From positions 1 to 64,000 of the forward strand of contig CANXME010002068.1 of assembly GCA_948144175.1 (NCBI GenBank): a DNA stretch of 64,000 nt, given 5' to 3'. The notes below the pieces were generated by a model. The model searched no databases and had not been told where the DNA came from. It saw only the letters and a program-made list of their open reading frames with translations. This document shows, piece after piece, positions 48,223-60,859 of the stretch. The DNA is from Closterium sp. NIES-65. Lineage: Eukaryota > Streptophyta > Zygnematophyceae > Desmidiales > Closteriaceae. Position 1 is the stretch's first letter; the number at the start of each line of letters is the position of its first letter. A program made the position numbers and the translations under genes.

Positions 48223-51200
48223 TTCTCGCGACGTCCCCACCCCTCAGCAGCTCCGTGAGTGGTACACGCAGCGTCAGCGCGCTGGGGGTTTTGGTCCCTG
48301 CACCTACGTTCTCCGCACTGGCGACCGCACTGGAGAGCAGTGTGGGGGTGCCCACTCCGCCCAGCGCTGCTTTGGCCGCCTGACGGACGCTTGGCGCCAG
48401 CAGTTCCCGGAGGCCGCGGAGATCCCCCGCTGGGGAGAGCTGTCTAGGGCTGGTGTAGCTATCTTTGATCTTGATTTTGATGCTATCCTTGCTGCCATGT
48501 ATGCTGTGACCATTAGTGAGGAGGGTGACTGTTACCGGTGTTTCCCGCCCGACCCGGGCATTGGTACTGCTGCTCCAGGTGCCGGTGAGACTTCTGCTCT
48601 AGGTGCCAGTGCGTCTGTGCTCTCAGGTGCTCGTGAGACTGCTCTCTCAGGTACTAGTGCGTCTGCGCTCTCAGGTACTGCGTCGGCTTCGGCCTCCCAC
48701 ACCTTCACTCTTGACTCAGGAGCGTCTCGCTCGTTCTTTCGGGACCGCACCACACTTACGCCGCTTAGTCGGCCGGTTGCGGTTTCCCTGGCTGACCCCT
48801 CTGGGGGTCCTGTCGTGGCTCGCTTCTCCACGGTCCTCCCGTGTCCGGCGGCTCCCTCTGGCACCCTGTCTGGTCTCTACCTCCCCTCGTTCTCTACGAA
48901 CTTGGTGAGTGGTGCTGACCTACAGGATGTGGGAGTCCACCAGTTCACCCCTGCTAGTCAGCGAGTGACGCACTGCACGGAGGCTAGCACGGGTCGTCAC
49001 CTGGCTACGTTTACACGTCAGCCAGGGTCGAGCCTGTACACACTGACCACTGCTTCTCCTCCAGGTGCTGAGTCTGGTAGAGTCCCTTCGTCTGGTCAGG
49101 TGTTTGCTGCAGCGTCCAGGTCTGGTCCTGAGTCTGCCCCCTGTTCGTGTCGCCGTCTGTCTCACGAGACCCTCCTCTGGCACCACCGTCTTGGCCACCC
49201 CTCTCTGCTTCGGCTCAGAGGCATGGCCTCCCGTCTTCTTGTGTCTGGTCTCCCCCGGTCTCTACCTCCCCTTCCTCAGGGCCCTGGCCCTGCCTGTGTC
49301 CCCTGTGTCGAGGGGCGCCAGCGTGCTGCCCCTCACTCCTCCCAGTTTCCTCCGACAGAGGCTCCGTTGCAGACGCTTCACATGGACGTGTGGGGCCTTG
49401 CCCGCGTCCGTGGACTCGGTCACGAGCGCTACTTCCTGCTGGTGGTTGATGACTACTCGCGTTACACCACAGTCTTCCCCTTGCGCACCAAGGGTGATGT
49501 CACTGAGGTGCTGATCGACTGGATCCGCGCAGCTCGTCTCCAGCTCAGGCAGAGCTTTGGCTCGGACTTTCCTGTGTTGCGTCTGCACTCGGACAGAGGC
49601 GGAGAGTTCTCCTCTGGCCTTCTGCGTGCCTACTCTCGTGCGCGAGGCATCCGCCAGACCTTCACGCTTCCGGACTCCCCGCAGCAAAATGGGATTGCAG
49701 AGCGCCGCATTGGCATGGTCATGGACGTCGATCGTACGTCCATGATGCATGCGGCTGCCCCCCATTTTCTGTGGTCGTTTGCGGTCAGGTACGCAGCGCA
49801 TCAGATCAACCTCCACCCCAGGGTCTCCAGGCCGGAGACCTCCCCAGCGCTGCTGTGGACGGGGAAGGTTGGCGATGCGTCGGCGTTCCGGGTCTGGGGA
49901 TCTCGGGCGTTTGTCCGCGACTTGTCTGCGGACAAGCTGTCCCCTCGCGCTGCTCCCTGCGTCTTCCTGGGGTTCCCCCCCGACGCCCCTGGGTGGCAGT
50001 TCTACCACCCCACCTCTCGACGTGTTCTATCCTCCCAGGACGTCACGTTCGACGAGTCGGTACCCTACTACCGCCTCTTCCCCTACCGCACTCCGTCCCT
50101 CCCCCCGCCCCCGCTCTTCTTGGTACGAGGTCCCCCCCCGGTAGACCCCCTCCCCCCTCAGGGTCCTGCCCCTTCAGGTGTGTCCCAGGTAGACGCGGTC
50201 GAGCCTGTCGAGGTCACTGGTGACTCTAGTGCTGCTGCGGGAGCTGAGCCTGGGGGTGCTGAGACTGGAGGTGCTAAGCCTGGGGGTACTGAGCCTGGGG
50301 GTGCTGAGCCTGGGGGTACTGAGCCTGGGGGTGCTGAGCCTGGGGGTGCTGAGACTGGGGGTGCTCCGCCTGGAGGTGCTTCGTCTCGCCGACAGCCACT
50401 CTCCCCTCAGGAGCTACGTGAGTGGTTTGCCAGGCGCTGGAGGCGTGCTGCTGGTGCTGGAGGTTCTTCGGCTGCAGAGGGTACTGCTGCCGAGCGTCCC
50501 GGCGGTGCTCGTACTGTGGGTGCTGGAGCTGCTGGGTCTGAGGGTTCTCCTGGAGCTGGTGCTGCTGAGGGTGTTGACGCTGAGACTGCCGCTGGAGGTC
50601 CGACTGGTGGTGCTCCTGGTGGTGCTGCTGGAGGTTCTGGAGCTACTGGAGGTGCTGCTGGAGCGGGTACTCCTGCTGGGGGTACTGGTGCTATCTCTGA
50701 TGTTTCTGGCGTCGCCGCGCGGCCCCGGCCGTACTTCGTTCCGCTCCTGCAGCAGGTTCTTGGTCTTACTCCTTCTCCTGGTCCTCTTCCTCCTCCCTTA
50801 GAGGGTCCAAAGCCTGTCTCGTCACAGTCACAGCTACAGCCTGCCTCACCTTTGCCTGCTCCTTCTCCCTACGCTGGTCCGACTGGAGGTCTTACTGAGC
50901 GTCGTGAGCCTGCGTCTCGTCCTGCGTCGCCTGTTCGTACTGCGCGCACTAGTGGTCGTGGTTCGCGTCAGCGTCCTCCTCCTGTCCCTGGCACGCATCG
51001 GATGTCTCTGCGTCCGTCTACTGCTCCTCTGCGTGCCCCTTTGCCTTCTCCTCCTGCTTCCTCTCTTCCTGCTCTTGCCGACCCGGAGTCGGACTCTCTT
51101 CGTGCTGCCAGTCCTACTGTCACGCGTCTTCTTGCTATTGCTGTCACTGACCCTTCTTTCGAGTCTTCTGCTGCGTCTGCCCTTGTCACTGAGCTCGTCG

Positions 51201-53199
51201 ACTTTGCTGCGCGCTGTCGTCTAGACTACGCTGCTAGTCTTGTCGCTGAGTCTGAGTCTGCCTGTCCTCCGTCCGTCGGGGGTGAGTGTGCCCTTGGCAC
51301 GGACGTCCTTGAGGACAGGCAGAAGGAGTTCCAGTGTCTGGCCGCCGCTTCACCTCATCTCGCGTCTGTACTGCTAGCCCCTAAGGGAGACCCGGATGCA
51401 CTAGACATCCCGACTCCGCGCTCTTACGCGGAGGCGATAGAGGGTCCCTACTCCTCTCAGTGGCAGGCAGCTATGGATGCAGAGATGGCTTCCTGGAAGT
51501 CCACAGGCACCTACGTCGACGCTGTTCCCCCTCCTGGGGCGAACATCGTCAGTGGCATGTGGATTTTCAGGGTGAAGCGGCCGCCGGGTTCTCCACCTGT
51601 CTTCAAAGCGCGTTACGTGGCTCGTCGCTTCAGTCAGCGGCAGGGGGTTGACTACTTTCAGACCTTCTCCCCCACCCCGAAGATGACCACTCTTCGGGTA
51701 CTGCTGCACGTTGCTGCTCACCGTGACTACGAGCTGCACTCTCTCGACTTCAGCACTGCTTTCTTGCAGGGCAGCCTGCACGAGGAGATCTGGCTGCGTC
51801 GCCCTCCTGGCTTCACTGGGTCTTTCCCTCCTGGTACCCAGTGGAGTCTCCGGCGTCCAGTCTACGGTCTCCGCCAGGCGCCACGTGAGTGGCACGACAC
51901 ACTGAGGACTACGCTTGCGGCACTTGGGTTTGCTCCTTCTACTGCCGACCCGTCGCTGTTTCTGCGCAGCGACACCTCTCTACCGCCGTTCTACATCCTC
52001 GTATATGTCGACGACTTGGTCTTTGCCACAGCGGACACTGCTGGACTCGCTTACGTGAAGTCCGAGCTGCAGAAGAGACACACGTGCACTGACCTGGGTG
52101 AACTGCGCAGCTACCTTGGCTTGCAGATCACCCGGGACAGAGCACGCCGCACCATTACCCTGACTCAGTCACACATGGTGCAGCAGGTCCTTCAGCGCTT
52201 CGGCTTCACGTACTCCTCGCCTCAGGCCACTCCTCTGCCTACTCGCCACTCGCTCTCAGCTCTGCCTTCGGATGAGTCCGTAGAGTCGAGTGGCCCTTAT
52301 GCAGAGCTTGTTGGCTGCCTCATGTACCTGATGACCTGCACACGACCTGACCTCGCATACCCTCTCAGCATTCTCGCACGCTATGTTGCTCCTGGGAGAC
52401 ACCGACCAGAGCACATGGCTGCAGCGAAGAGGGTGTTGCGCTACTTGTGCAGTACGTTGGGCATGGGGCTAGTGCTTGGAGGGCGCAGTCCAGTGGTCCT
52501 CACTGGGCACGCGGACGCTTCTTGGGTTGACGACCAGGCTACGCAGCGGTCGTCACAGGGTTACACCTTCGGCCTTGGTTCCGGCTCTGTCTCGTGGCGG
52601 GCTACTCGCTCGTCTTCTGTTCTCGGCTCCAGTTGCGAGGCTGAGATCTACGCCGGGGCTATGGCTGCTCAGGAGCTTCGCTGGGTCACCTACCTGCTGA
52701 CCGACCTTGGAGAGCCGCCTCGTTCTCCTCCAGTCCTGTACGTAGACAACAAGGCCATGCTGGCCTTGTGTCGAGAGCAGCGACTGGAGCACAAGACAAA
52801 GCACATTGCTCTCCGCTACTTTCTTGCTCGTGAGCTGCAGCAGCGTGGACAGTTGCGACTTGCGTACGTGGCCTCTGAGGCCAACACTGCTGATGTCTTC
52901 ACCAAGGCACTTGCGCCTTGTGATCATCAGCGTTGCTGCACGCAGCTGGGTCTTGTGCCTGTCTTGCCTCACTTGCTCACTTCTTGACCTTGCTTGTACC
53001 TTGACCTATATATACTCTTGCTCTTGCTTGCTTGACTCTTGTATATCTCTATATATGATCTTGCATGCGAACTGGCCTTGTGGCCCTTGACCTTGCGCTC
53101 GGAATGTGTGGTGACTTTGTGATCCACCCTGAGCTTTGCTTTGCTTTGCTTGACTGGTCTTGTGACCCCTTTTTCTCCCCCACTTTGCCTATGGGGGTG

Positions 53200-53332
53200 T
53201 GTCAGAACATTATAGCTTACTTATTTGTGTAGGCTATAGTGGGGTATCCCATAGGGGGTACAACCCAATTAGGGTTTCATATTTGTACTCACTTCATTCA
53301 TAGTTGATTCATTCTCGTTCAGTTTTTTCACA
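53200..53332 (+). repeat. 3' LTR of copia 3
   Basis: Follows the purine tract ATGGGGGTG; ends TTTTTTCACA next to the GGACA duplication. Confidence 0.95.
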
Positions 53333-55185
53333 GGACAGACCATCGATCTCTACAGTACCTCCGCGCACAGCCCCACCTCAACCCACGACAGATTCGATGG
53401 CTCGATTTCCTCGAGTCGAATTTTCACTATACGGTCACATACAAAAAAGGAGCCTCGAATATCGCTGACGCACTGACCCGCCCTACTGCCCAGATCCACG
53501 CGATACTACTCGCCCAGACCAGCCCGCTACTGACAGGCCTATTTACCCACGGATATCAAACAGACCCGTTCTTTACAGGAGGCAACTCACAGCAATTCGC
53601 AGCGGCAAAAGGAGTCTATTACGTAAAAGCTGGAACCGACCGCATCTGGGTACCAGGATACACGCTACTGCGGGAACTACTGTTACAGGAAGCACACGAC
53701 GGAGTTACCTCGGGACATTTCGGGGTAGAAAAAACACGGCAGCAGCTGCAGCGGTACTACTACTGGCCAGAAATGTTGACCGATGTGCAACGACACGTGG
53801 CATCGTGCCCCACTTGCCAACTCATGAAGTCAAGCAGGAAGCGGTCGGCGGGACAATTACAACCCATCCCGCCCCCAGAGCGTGCTTGGCAGCAGGTGAC
53901 GATGGATTTCGTCACGGGGTTACCAGCTGGGGCGAGTGGGAATGACGCGATCCTGGTCGTCGTCGATCGACTAACGAAGATGGCTCATTTCGCAGCATGC
54001 AGGAAATCAATCACAGCCGAGGAAACCGCCCGACTCTTCATCACCACCGTCGTTCGACTGCACGGGATACCCGCATCGATCATCAGCGACAGGGACACGA
54101 AATTTACAAGCAACTTCTGGCGGAACCTGTGGCAGCAGTTCGGCACGCGCTTACAGTTCAGTTCATCCTATCACCCCGAAACCGACGGACAGACGGAACG
54201 GACAAATCAGACCATGGAGCAGCTGATTCGAGCCACGTGCGACGATCCGAATACGTGGGAACAGCAGCTGCCACTCATCGAGTTCGCATACAATAACGCA
54301 CCATCAGCCACGACGCAACAGTCGCCGTTTTACTTGAATTACGGACAGGACCCAACAGTACCCATGACACCAAATCCCGACAACCCCGTCCCACGAGCAC
54401 AACTGTTCGCCGAGATTCTGCAAGCAGCACGGACCAGGGCAGCAGAAGCAATCAAAAAATCAAACATCATCGCTAAACGCAACGCCGATCGCCATCGCAG
54501 ACCCGTTACTTATCAGCCCGACGACCTCGTTTTACTCGACACTCAGAACCTCCGCCTGCCCATCACTCCAAAACTCCGCCCTCGATACTGTGGGCCATTT
54601 CGAATCAGTCACATGGTTACGCCAGTCACCGCGCACCTCCTCCTCCCTGCTGACTGGTACGTCAGCCCCTCGTTCCACGTCAGCTTACTTCGCCCTTACG
54701 TGCCATCCACCAGCCAACTCCCACGACATCGACCCACCAGCATGACACGACCACCAACCGAACCAGTCATCACCCCCGACAAGATCCTGAGCCACAGAGT
54801 TCGCGACCCTCGAGGAGCCCGAAAAGTAGAGTTTCTGATCCGCTGGAAAGATCGTACCCCCACCCAGGACAATTGGGTTCCCCTGGAGAAAGTTGGAAAT
54901 CACCCCGTCGTCACCGACTACCTGTGTAGCCGCAATTTCCGAGACATCCACGCGCTTTCATAAGGAGGACCTCCTTAGGAGGGGGGGTAGTGTAAGGAAA
55001 TTCCCTTTTCCTTACTTCGCGTCCCTGCTCAACGCGTACATCACTGTAGCACCTCAGTCAGCACCGTTACCACTCGCGACCATCGCATCATTCATCATCC
55101 CGCCCTTTTCGCACATCGCATCCCGACCTCACGGCTCGGCTGGTAACCCGCGCTCCGGACCTACGCTTCGACACTTTCCAAACCT

Positions 55186-55410
55186 GCAAACGGTATCGCG
55201 GTGCGTGCGAGCTAGCTAGTGCTACGATGGCAGCGAGGCTCGGGCTAGTCCTGAAGCGTAGGCCGACACGGCCGGACCAGCAGTGCGAGGTTTGGCAAAA
55301 CAGTGCGCGCGAAGTTGGCGAAGTCCCGTTAGTAGTAACGGGCGAACAACGGCTGTTGCTGTACGCGATGTAGTCGGGCTCCGTAAGGAATGCCGAGAAA
55401 ATTCCTTACA
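55186..55410 (-). mobile_element. Inverted gypsy-type LTR fragment abutting the gypsy 1 3' LTR
   Basis: Read on the minus strand it starts TGTAAGGAATTTTC and keeps GGCCTACGCTTC, as in the gypsy LTRs, but is otherwise diverged. It replaces the expected second half of the gypsy 1 3' LTR, so the unit 54991-55410 begins TGTAAGGAA and ends TTCCTTACA. A related family inserted or recombined in the opposite direction. Confidence 0.7.
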
Positions 55411-55733
55411 CTAAACATGGTTGGAAAACCATGTATATATGTAGAGCTTTACACTACACAATTCATAATTAGGAGATGTATTATAATTATGCTACACCGT
55501 TTTTACTTCCCATTACTACGGAAGATGTATTAGGATTAGTAACGGTTAAACAATGCAACAAGGAAAACCCAGTCACGCTTGTTGGAACGGTGCTGATCAG
55601 TTATTCAAGCAACAGACAGAAACTCATCTAACAAGCTAAAACAGCAGCACATGGCAGCAAAAAATTGCAATGTTGCCTCACATCTTCGTAGGCACGTCTA
55701 CAAAACACCACTGGTAGTATACAACACTAAGGG
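55411..55733. other. 3' flank of the tRNA-binding-domain gene
   Basis: AT-richer stretch between the inverted LTR piece and the stop codon at 55734. It likely holds the 3' UTR. No gene seen. Confidence 0.5.
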
Positions 55734-57751
55734 CTACCTTGGAACGGCCACAGGCAGGACCTGGGAACCAGGTGGCAACCGACCCAAGCCAGGCAAGATG
55801 ACCTTAAAGCTACGGGGCATGGGCGTGGGATCATAGTTGAAGCCTGTCAGGATAACACCTGCAAATGGTGATTTTAATAGTCGATAAGATGGAAGGCAGT
55901 GAGGCAGTGAGGCAAAGAGGTCAAGTGAACATCTCAAGATGACCGTAGACAGGCCAGATGATTGTGCAAGAAGCTCATGCTGTATACTCTAGATCCTGCC
56001 ATTGCCACTGCCACCCTGTCATTACCACTCCCTCCCATCCTGCCATTACCACTGCCATCCTGCGATTGCCACTGCCATCCTGCCATTACCACTGTCATCC
56101 TGCCATTACCACTGCCATCCTGCCATTACCACTGCCATCCTGCCACTGCCACTCCCATCGCAAAACCTCCTCACAAGAGACCACTGACTCACCGTGGCTT
56201 CGAATGCCACTGATCTCAGTGGGAGGCACGTTGACGACAATGAGCACCTTCTTGCCCACGGCATCCTCCACGTCCATCACATACCGGCACGGCGACACCA
56301 CCACTCGCTCCTCCCCACCCACGTCCACCTGCCAGGGCGCGGGTGAGGCGACAATGAGGGGAGACTCAGCAGGTTAAGTGTTTCAACTGCAACCGCTGCT
56401 GCTTTTTCCAATGATATTGCTCTCGTGCCTGCTTCTATTGCTGTTCTTGTTGTTTCTTGCTGGTGATGGTGGCGATGCTAATGATGCTGGTCAGGCCACG
56501 AGTGAGAGACGCATAATAATGGACGTGAACTTTCCTCTTCGTGTCCCAGATCCCAGACCTCCTCTGCAGCCCTGCAGCCGATTACCTTGACCTGCAGCAG
56601 TGTGCGGCTGTCAGTGGGCTTGCCCCTCTTGGCCGTCATCTCCGCGTCTGGCACCATCTTGGCGTCCACCTGGGCGAGAGAGACACAGTCAAGCAGGGAA
56701 CGGGGTGCGCGCACAGGAGAACGAGAGGAAAGGAGGTGGAAGAATATGGAAGGAAATGTAAGGAGAGATAGAAGCAGCTGGAAAAAAAAATGGGTCGAGG
56801 GAAGAGGAAAGGAGGTGGATGGTGCTCTTATGATGGAATGTGACGCGACACGTGCTACTGATGAGTGAATGAGAGGTCGTGGAAAGTGCGACGCGAGATG
56901 GAATGACCACGCGTGGGCAGTAAATAATGGGCAACTGAGTAAATGACCAGTGCAGGAAGAACGATGGGGAAAGGGGAGCGCGATGGGAGCGCGTGGCGGG
57001 AGAAGAGGAGAAAGGGAGGTGGGTTGAGGTGGAGGAAGGTGGAAAGAAAGGGGGGAAGGGTGGGAACGGAGGGATGGCGCGGCTGACAGAGGAGCATTGC
57101 GGTCGAACGTACAACGACGCCCACACGGAGGTCGAGCGCATCGAGCGCGCTAAGCGGCACCTCCGCCTTCACCGGAGGGCAGGTTGAACGGTCCACTGCT
57201 GCTTGCGCCGGCTCCGTGTGCGCGCGCACGGACAGACCCGCCGCTGTTGCTGCTGTTCTCCGCTGAGTCGTGCGCAGGCGCGTGGCGGGGAAGGAGGCGT
57301 GGCGGGCGGCGGAGGAGAGGGAGCGCGCGGGGGAGGAGGCGGAGAGGGAAGGTGCTCCTGCGACGATGAGATGGGGTGCTGCACAATGGCGAGTGGAACG
57401 AGAGATGAAGGAAGGAGAGCGGATGGGAATTGAGAGGAGGAGAGGGGCGGAGGGAAGTGCAGAGAGAGAGAAAGAGGAGGAAGGAGGGAGAGAGGGAGGC
57501 ACCAAGAGAAAAAGTTGATGTTCATTTTTTTCCTCAAACAGTGGACTTTTTCTCCACGTAGAGAGATGAATCCAATTGAATGACTGGAAATTGATCGGAA
57601 GCAGCAGCATGCCTTGCTGTTCATCATTACGGAAAGTCTTCTTCCGTTCTACTAGTCGAATTTGGTAAAATTATAGCTTCCATGTTTCCAAATGTTTCAG
57701 AATTTGTTCAGCGCCGTTTCGTTGCCACTCACCAGCGGCAAGGCTCGCCAT
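55734..57751 (-). CDS. Plastid-targeted OB-fold tRNA-binding-domain protein, 5 exons, 202 aa
   Basis: Probable RNA/tRNA-binding protein of the EMAP-II/Arc1p/CsaA-type domain family. Minus-strand exons: 57751-57733 (19 bp, MASLAA plus one base), 57357-57113, 56669-56586, 56328-56193, 55858-55734. GT-AG introns and phases close to 203 codons. Residues 1 to about 52 are Ser/Ala/Arg-rich without acidic residues and end SVRA, a typical chloroplast transit peptide. The OB fold spans about 76-185. LDLRVGVVV opens the domain, TLLQVKVDVG takes the place of the family's LYVEKIDVG, and VGKKVLIVVN then EISGIRSHGVIL match the conserved end. An insert (about 94-108) precedes LLQVK. The tail GFNYDPTPMPR is not typical of the family. 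The tiny first exon is inferred from its ATG, donor and phase; the rest is firmer. The partner enzyme is unknown. Confidence 0.78.
55998..56157. repeat. 20-bp minisatellite in intron 4 of the tRNA-binding-domain gene
   Basis: About seven units of CCATCCTGCCATTACCACTG with small variants. Confidence 0.93.
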
Positions 57752-58389
57752 GGCCCGTATTGTGTTGGCGAACAGAGCGACCGGTGATGCTGTCACGCCG
57801 TGGGTCAGCAGTCGCACAAGAACGTCTTATATCGAGGAGCGGATTCTACTGCAAATCGAAATGGATTCCAGAAAAACGGAGGCTGGGAAACTAGCAGCAG
57901 AGGCAAATGAGGAGGTGCGTCCGCACGGGACAGAGAAGCAAAAATGGAATTCGGATGGGTGTGTCGTTTCAATGCGTGCACCTGGTGGATGGATTGTGCG
58001 GTGTGAACAGTAACCAACCCCCTGTCACTGGTCAGTCTGGTGATTGCAAGGGCCAAATCCGCCACGTGGGACAGTATGAGAAGGGGGTTTCGCTAAACAT
58101 CCCAGCCATTCAGCTGACGTGGTTCTGAGTGAAAGGTTCTGACCAAAGGGGATTTCTATGTGTCCTCGATAAGCATAATACTGACGGAGCTAAATGTGCT
58201 CCTATATGTAGCTAGTACAACCCATACAGTATAATGAGAATTATAATTACTGATTCCTACCCCATTATGCTAGAATGCACTCTTCTTCAATCGATGAATC
58301 AAGTTTCTGAATAACAAGTACCCCTCACAAAAGGAAATTAATTGGATAAATCAATTATTCCTTGTGTCCACTATTTTTATATTCAATTA
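57752..58389. other. Upstream region of the tRNA-binding-domain gene
   Basis: 638 bp between the start codon and gypsy 2. No gene or clear TATA box recognised. It becomes AT-rich toward the gypsy LTR. Confidence 0.45.
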
Positions 58390-58731
58390 TGTAAGGAAAA
58401 TTCATTTTCCTTACTTCGCGTCCCCGCTCAGCGCGTACACCACTGTAGCACCACAGTCGACACCGTTACCACTCGCAACCCTCGCATCGACAATCCCCCC
58501 GCCACCTTCGCACGTCGCACCCCGACCTCACGGCTCGGCGGGTAACCCGCGCTCCGGGCCTCCGCTTCGACATTTCCCCAAACCTCAGTCCCAGGCCCGT
58601 CGCGCGACAACCACAGTTCATTACCGTTACCACTGTAGTTCCGCTATATATTCTTCGCTCATGCCTTCGCTCATTGTACTCTTGCTTCGATAGTGCAATT
58701 CTCGCTCGATCACTCTATTGCACTCGTAACA
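58390..58731 (+). repeat. 5' LTR of gypsy 2
   Basis: Starts TGTAAGGAAAATTC with a perfect 10-bp terminal hairpin (GTAAGGAAAA/TTTTCCTTAC); ends CGTAACA. Confidence 0.9.
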
Positions 58732-60859
58732 CTTGGTATTCATAGCCTACGATCTCTTCTCGGACCGCACCCACACCTTCGCTTCCTCACTATCTCAATT
58801 TTTGGGGGGGGTAGACGTCTCTCAGTGACACAGCACCGCCGCTCGTAGTGCTCTCTCGCAAGCACGCACGGCCACGACAGAGGCTCTCGCTGAACTTGCC
58901 CGACACCCCCGCCATGGCCGAATTGACACTCGCGACATTTATGCAGGAGCAACACGACCATGTGGTACGCAAAGTTGAAGAATCGGCGCTCGAAATTGCG
59001 ACGCTCACGGCGGAACGTGACTCCGCGCGTCAGCAATCCACGCACTCCGGCGCCACCACACGCACCTGCAAATGCACCTGCACAATCGGGGGAGCCGATC
59101 GTCATTTCATCAGGCACACCGACACAGAACGACAGCGTGGGGCAACGCTCAGGCGCAGCCAGTGATGGCACCGCCCAACCGATGCCGGGCATGGGGAGAA
59201 ACAGGGTCGCGCCAAGCCCGCGGGAGCCTCGTGAAGCCCATCGGCACGTGGAGTTTGCGGCGACAAGTGGCGACCAGGCCATCATGGCACCAATGCCACT
59301 CAAGCCGCAGCGCCCGCCCCGTTACGACCCAAGCCAGCGTGGAGGTCCGACGGTTCAATCGTGGGTCTTCACGATGAACGCATTTTTCGACAGTCGGACG
59401 CAGCGAAGATCCGATATGCTGTCTCGCTGCTGAGGTGCCCTGCCATGGACTGGTGGCGAGTCATCGTGACGTCGCCATGCGCCTACGAGCCACCGTCGCA
59501 AGAGGAAGGGCCCACGGGTCCAGCTGTTATCTGGAGTTCATTTTGCGAAACTGCCCAGTACAGCACGTGGGATGCGTGGTGCGCAGGGCTTCAGGCGCGC
59601 TTCGAGCCGATCGCAGCTTCTATTTCGGCGCGTCAAAGACTGCGTACTTGGCGGCAGCTCGGGTCGGTTCAAGACTACACGAGTGGTTTTCTCGCATTAT
59701 GCGAGCAAGTCGGCTACATGCACGAGGCGGAGCGGGTGGACCGTTACGTCGGAGGGCTGAAATCGCACGAGATCATGCTACGCGGGCTCTCAAACTTCAA
59801 CGAGATTCTCGCACTCGCCGAGAAAATCGACATTTTGCGCCGTCCGAGACCGGGGTCCTACTACGGACATCGCCCTCGGGGACCGATCGAGCACGCCACC
59901 GTACATGCCGTTGCGACAAATGCAGTTGCCGCGCCGTTTAAGGGGCGCTGCTTTGCTTGCAATAGGCCGGGCCATCGCAAGAGTGAATGCCCAGAGGAGC
60001 TAAGGCGCCGTGGAGCAGAGCAGGGGAGGGAGTCTCCAAGGCAGGGAAACGCCAGCAGTCAGTACGAATCGGGCCAACTACTGACGAGACTGCTTGCTCG
60101 CCCAACCCCACCGACCCTCACCGAGTCACAGTACCGATTCATGCTATCGATCGGACTCGGACGAATAAGGAGGGTACAGCGACGGATCGCCCAGTACTGA
60201 TCCACGGGAAAATACAGGGAGCAGCACTGAAGATTTTTATCGACAGAGGAGCTAGTCACTATTTAGTTAATACCGCAACCGCACAAAAACTGAAACTGAC
60301 ACTTAGCCGTTGTTTACCTGAGATAGATGCACGCTTAGTTGACGGCACGCCACTGGCTAAACGGGAAAGGGTGGAGAGAGTCAAAGTCCGCTGCGGGGGA
60401 AATTTCGGATTTACACAGGAAATGCTCGCGACGACACTAGATGGGCACGACATTTTACTGGGACGTGATTGGCTGCGACGGCATAACTCGCGAATTGATT
60501 GGACGACGGGTAGCTGCACTGCGCGAAGTAGCGGTAACTGGGTTGAGCTACCTCGCTGGCAGTCGCCCGAGTCTTCAACGATACACGTCAACGCCGTCAC
60601 CATGAAACGGGCTTGTCAGAACATTATAGCTCATGCATATTGTGTAGGCTATAGTGGGGTAGCCCATAAGGGGTACAACCCAATAAGGGTTAGTACTTGT
60701 ACCCAATTCATTCATAGTTCATTCATTCTCGTTTCTATTCTAACATGGTATCGAGCACGTTCCCTCGTGGGAACTGTTCCTAGGGCCCACTAATTCGACA
60801 TTTTTTTTTTCTGCCCGGAGCGCGCTTAGTCCTAGCCTGAGTCGCGCTCCCCCCTTTTT

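Larger units (their letters stand above)
44456..53332 (+). mobile_element. Copia LTR retrotransposon 3, nearly whole, nested in gypsy 1
   Basis: LTRs 44456-44588 and 53200-53332 (133 bp, about one difference, so very young). Target duplication GGACA at 44451-44455 and 53333-53337. Primer site TGGTATAGAGCAGC. Parts: Gag (47125 to about 48690) with poly-Gly and poly-Gln stretches, protease (about 48710), integrase (about 49150-50080), reverse transcriptase (about 51430-52200, YVDDL), RNase H (about 52300-52950), end at 52987. It looks almost whole, with about one break in the coding part, and its leader holds a second LTR element (44719-46196). Confidence 0.95.
40902..55185 (+). mobile_element. 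Gypsy LTR retrotransposon 1 (chromovirus type), interrupted by a nested copia
   Basis: 5' LTR 40902-41233 (TGTAAGGAA to CGTAACA), primer site TGGTATTCAGAGCC. Parts: Gag (from 41415; CFACNRPGHRKSEC zinc knuckle about 42480), protease (FIDGGASHS, about 42765), reverse transcriptase (about 43500-44000, YLDDIL), RNase H (about 44200, continuing right of the insertion), integrase (about 53680-54400; HxGxxK and CPTCQ zinc region, DRLTKMAHF, SDRDTKF) and a chromodomain-like C-terminus (about 54770-54950). The purine tract at 54974-54988 precedes a partial 3' LTR (54991-55185), which differs from the 5' LTR by about one base, so the insertion looks young. A copia element splits the RNase H part; otherwise few breaks are seen. 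Confidence 0.93.

Noticed and set aside
56993-57187. Plus-strand frame ending in MARLTEEHCGRTYNDAHTEV
   Set aside because: It lies antisense to exon 2 of the tRNA-binding-domain gene, which fits a spliced, domain-bearing model.
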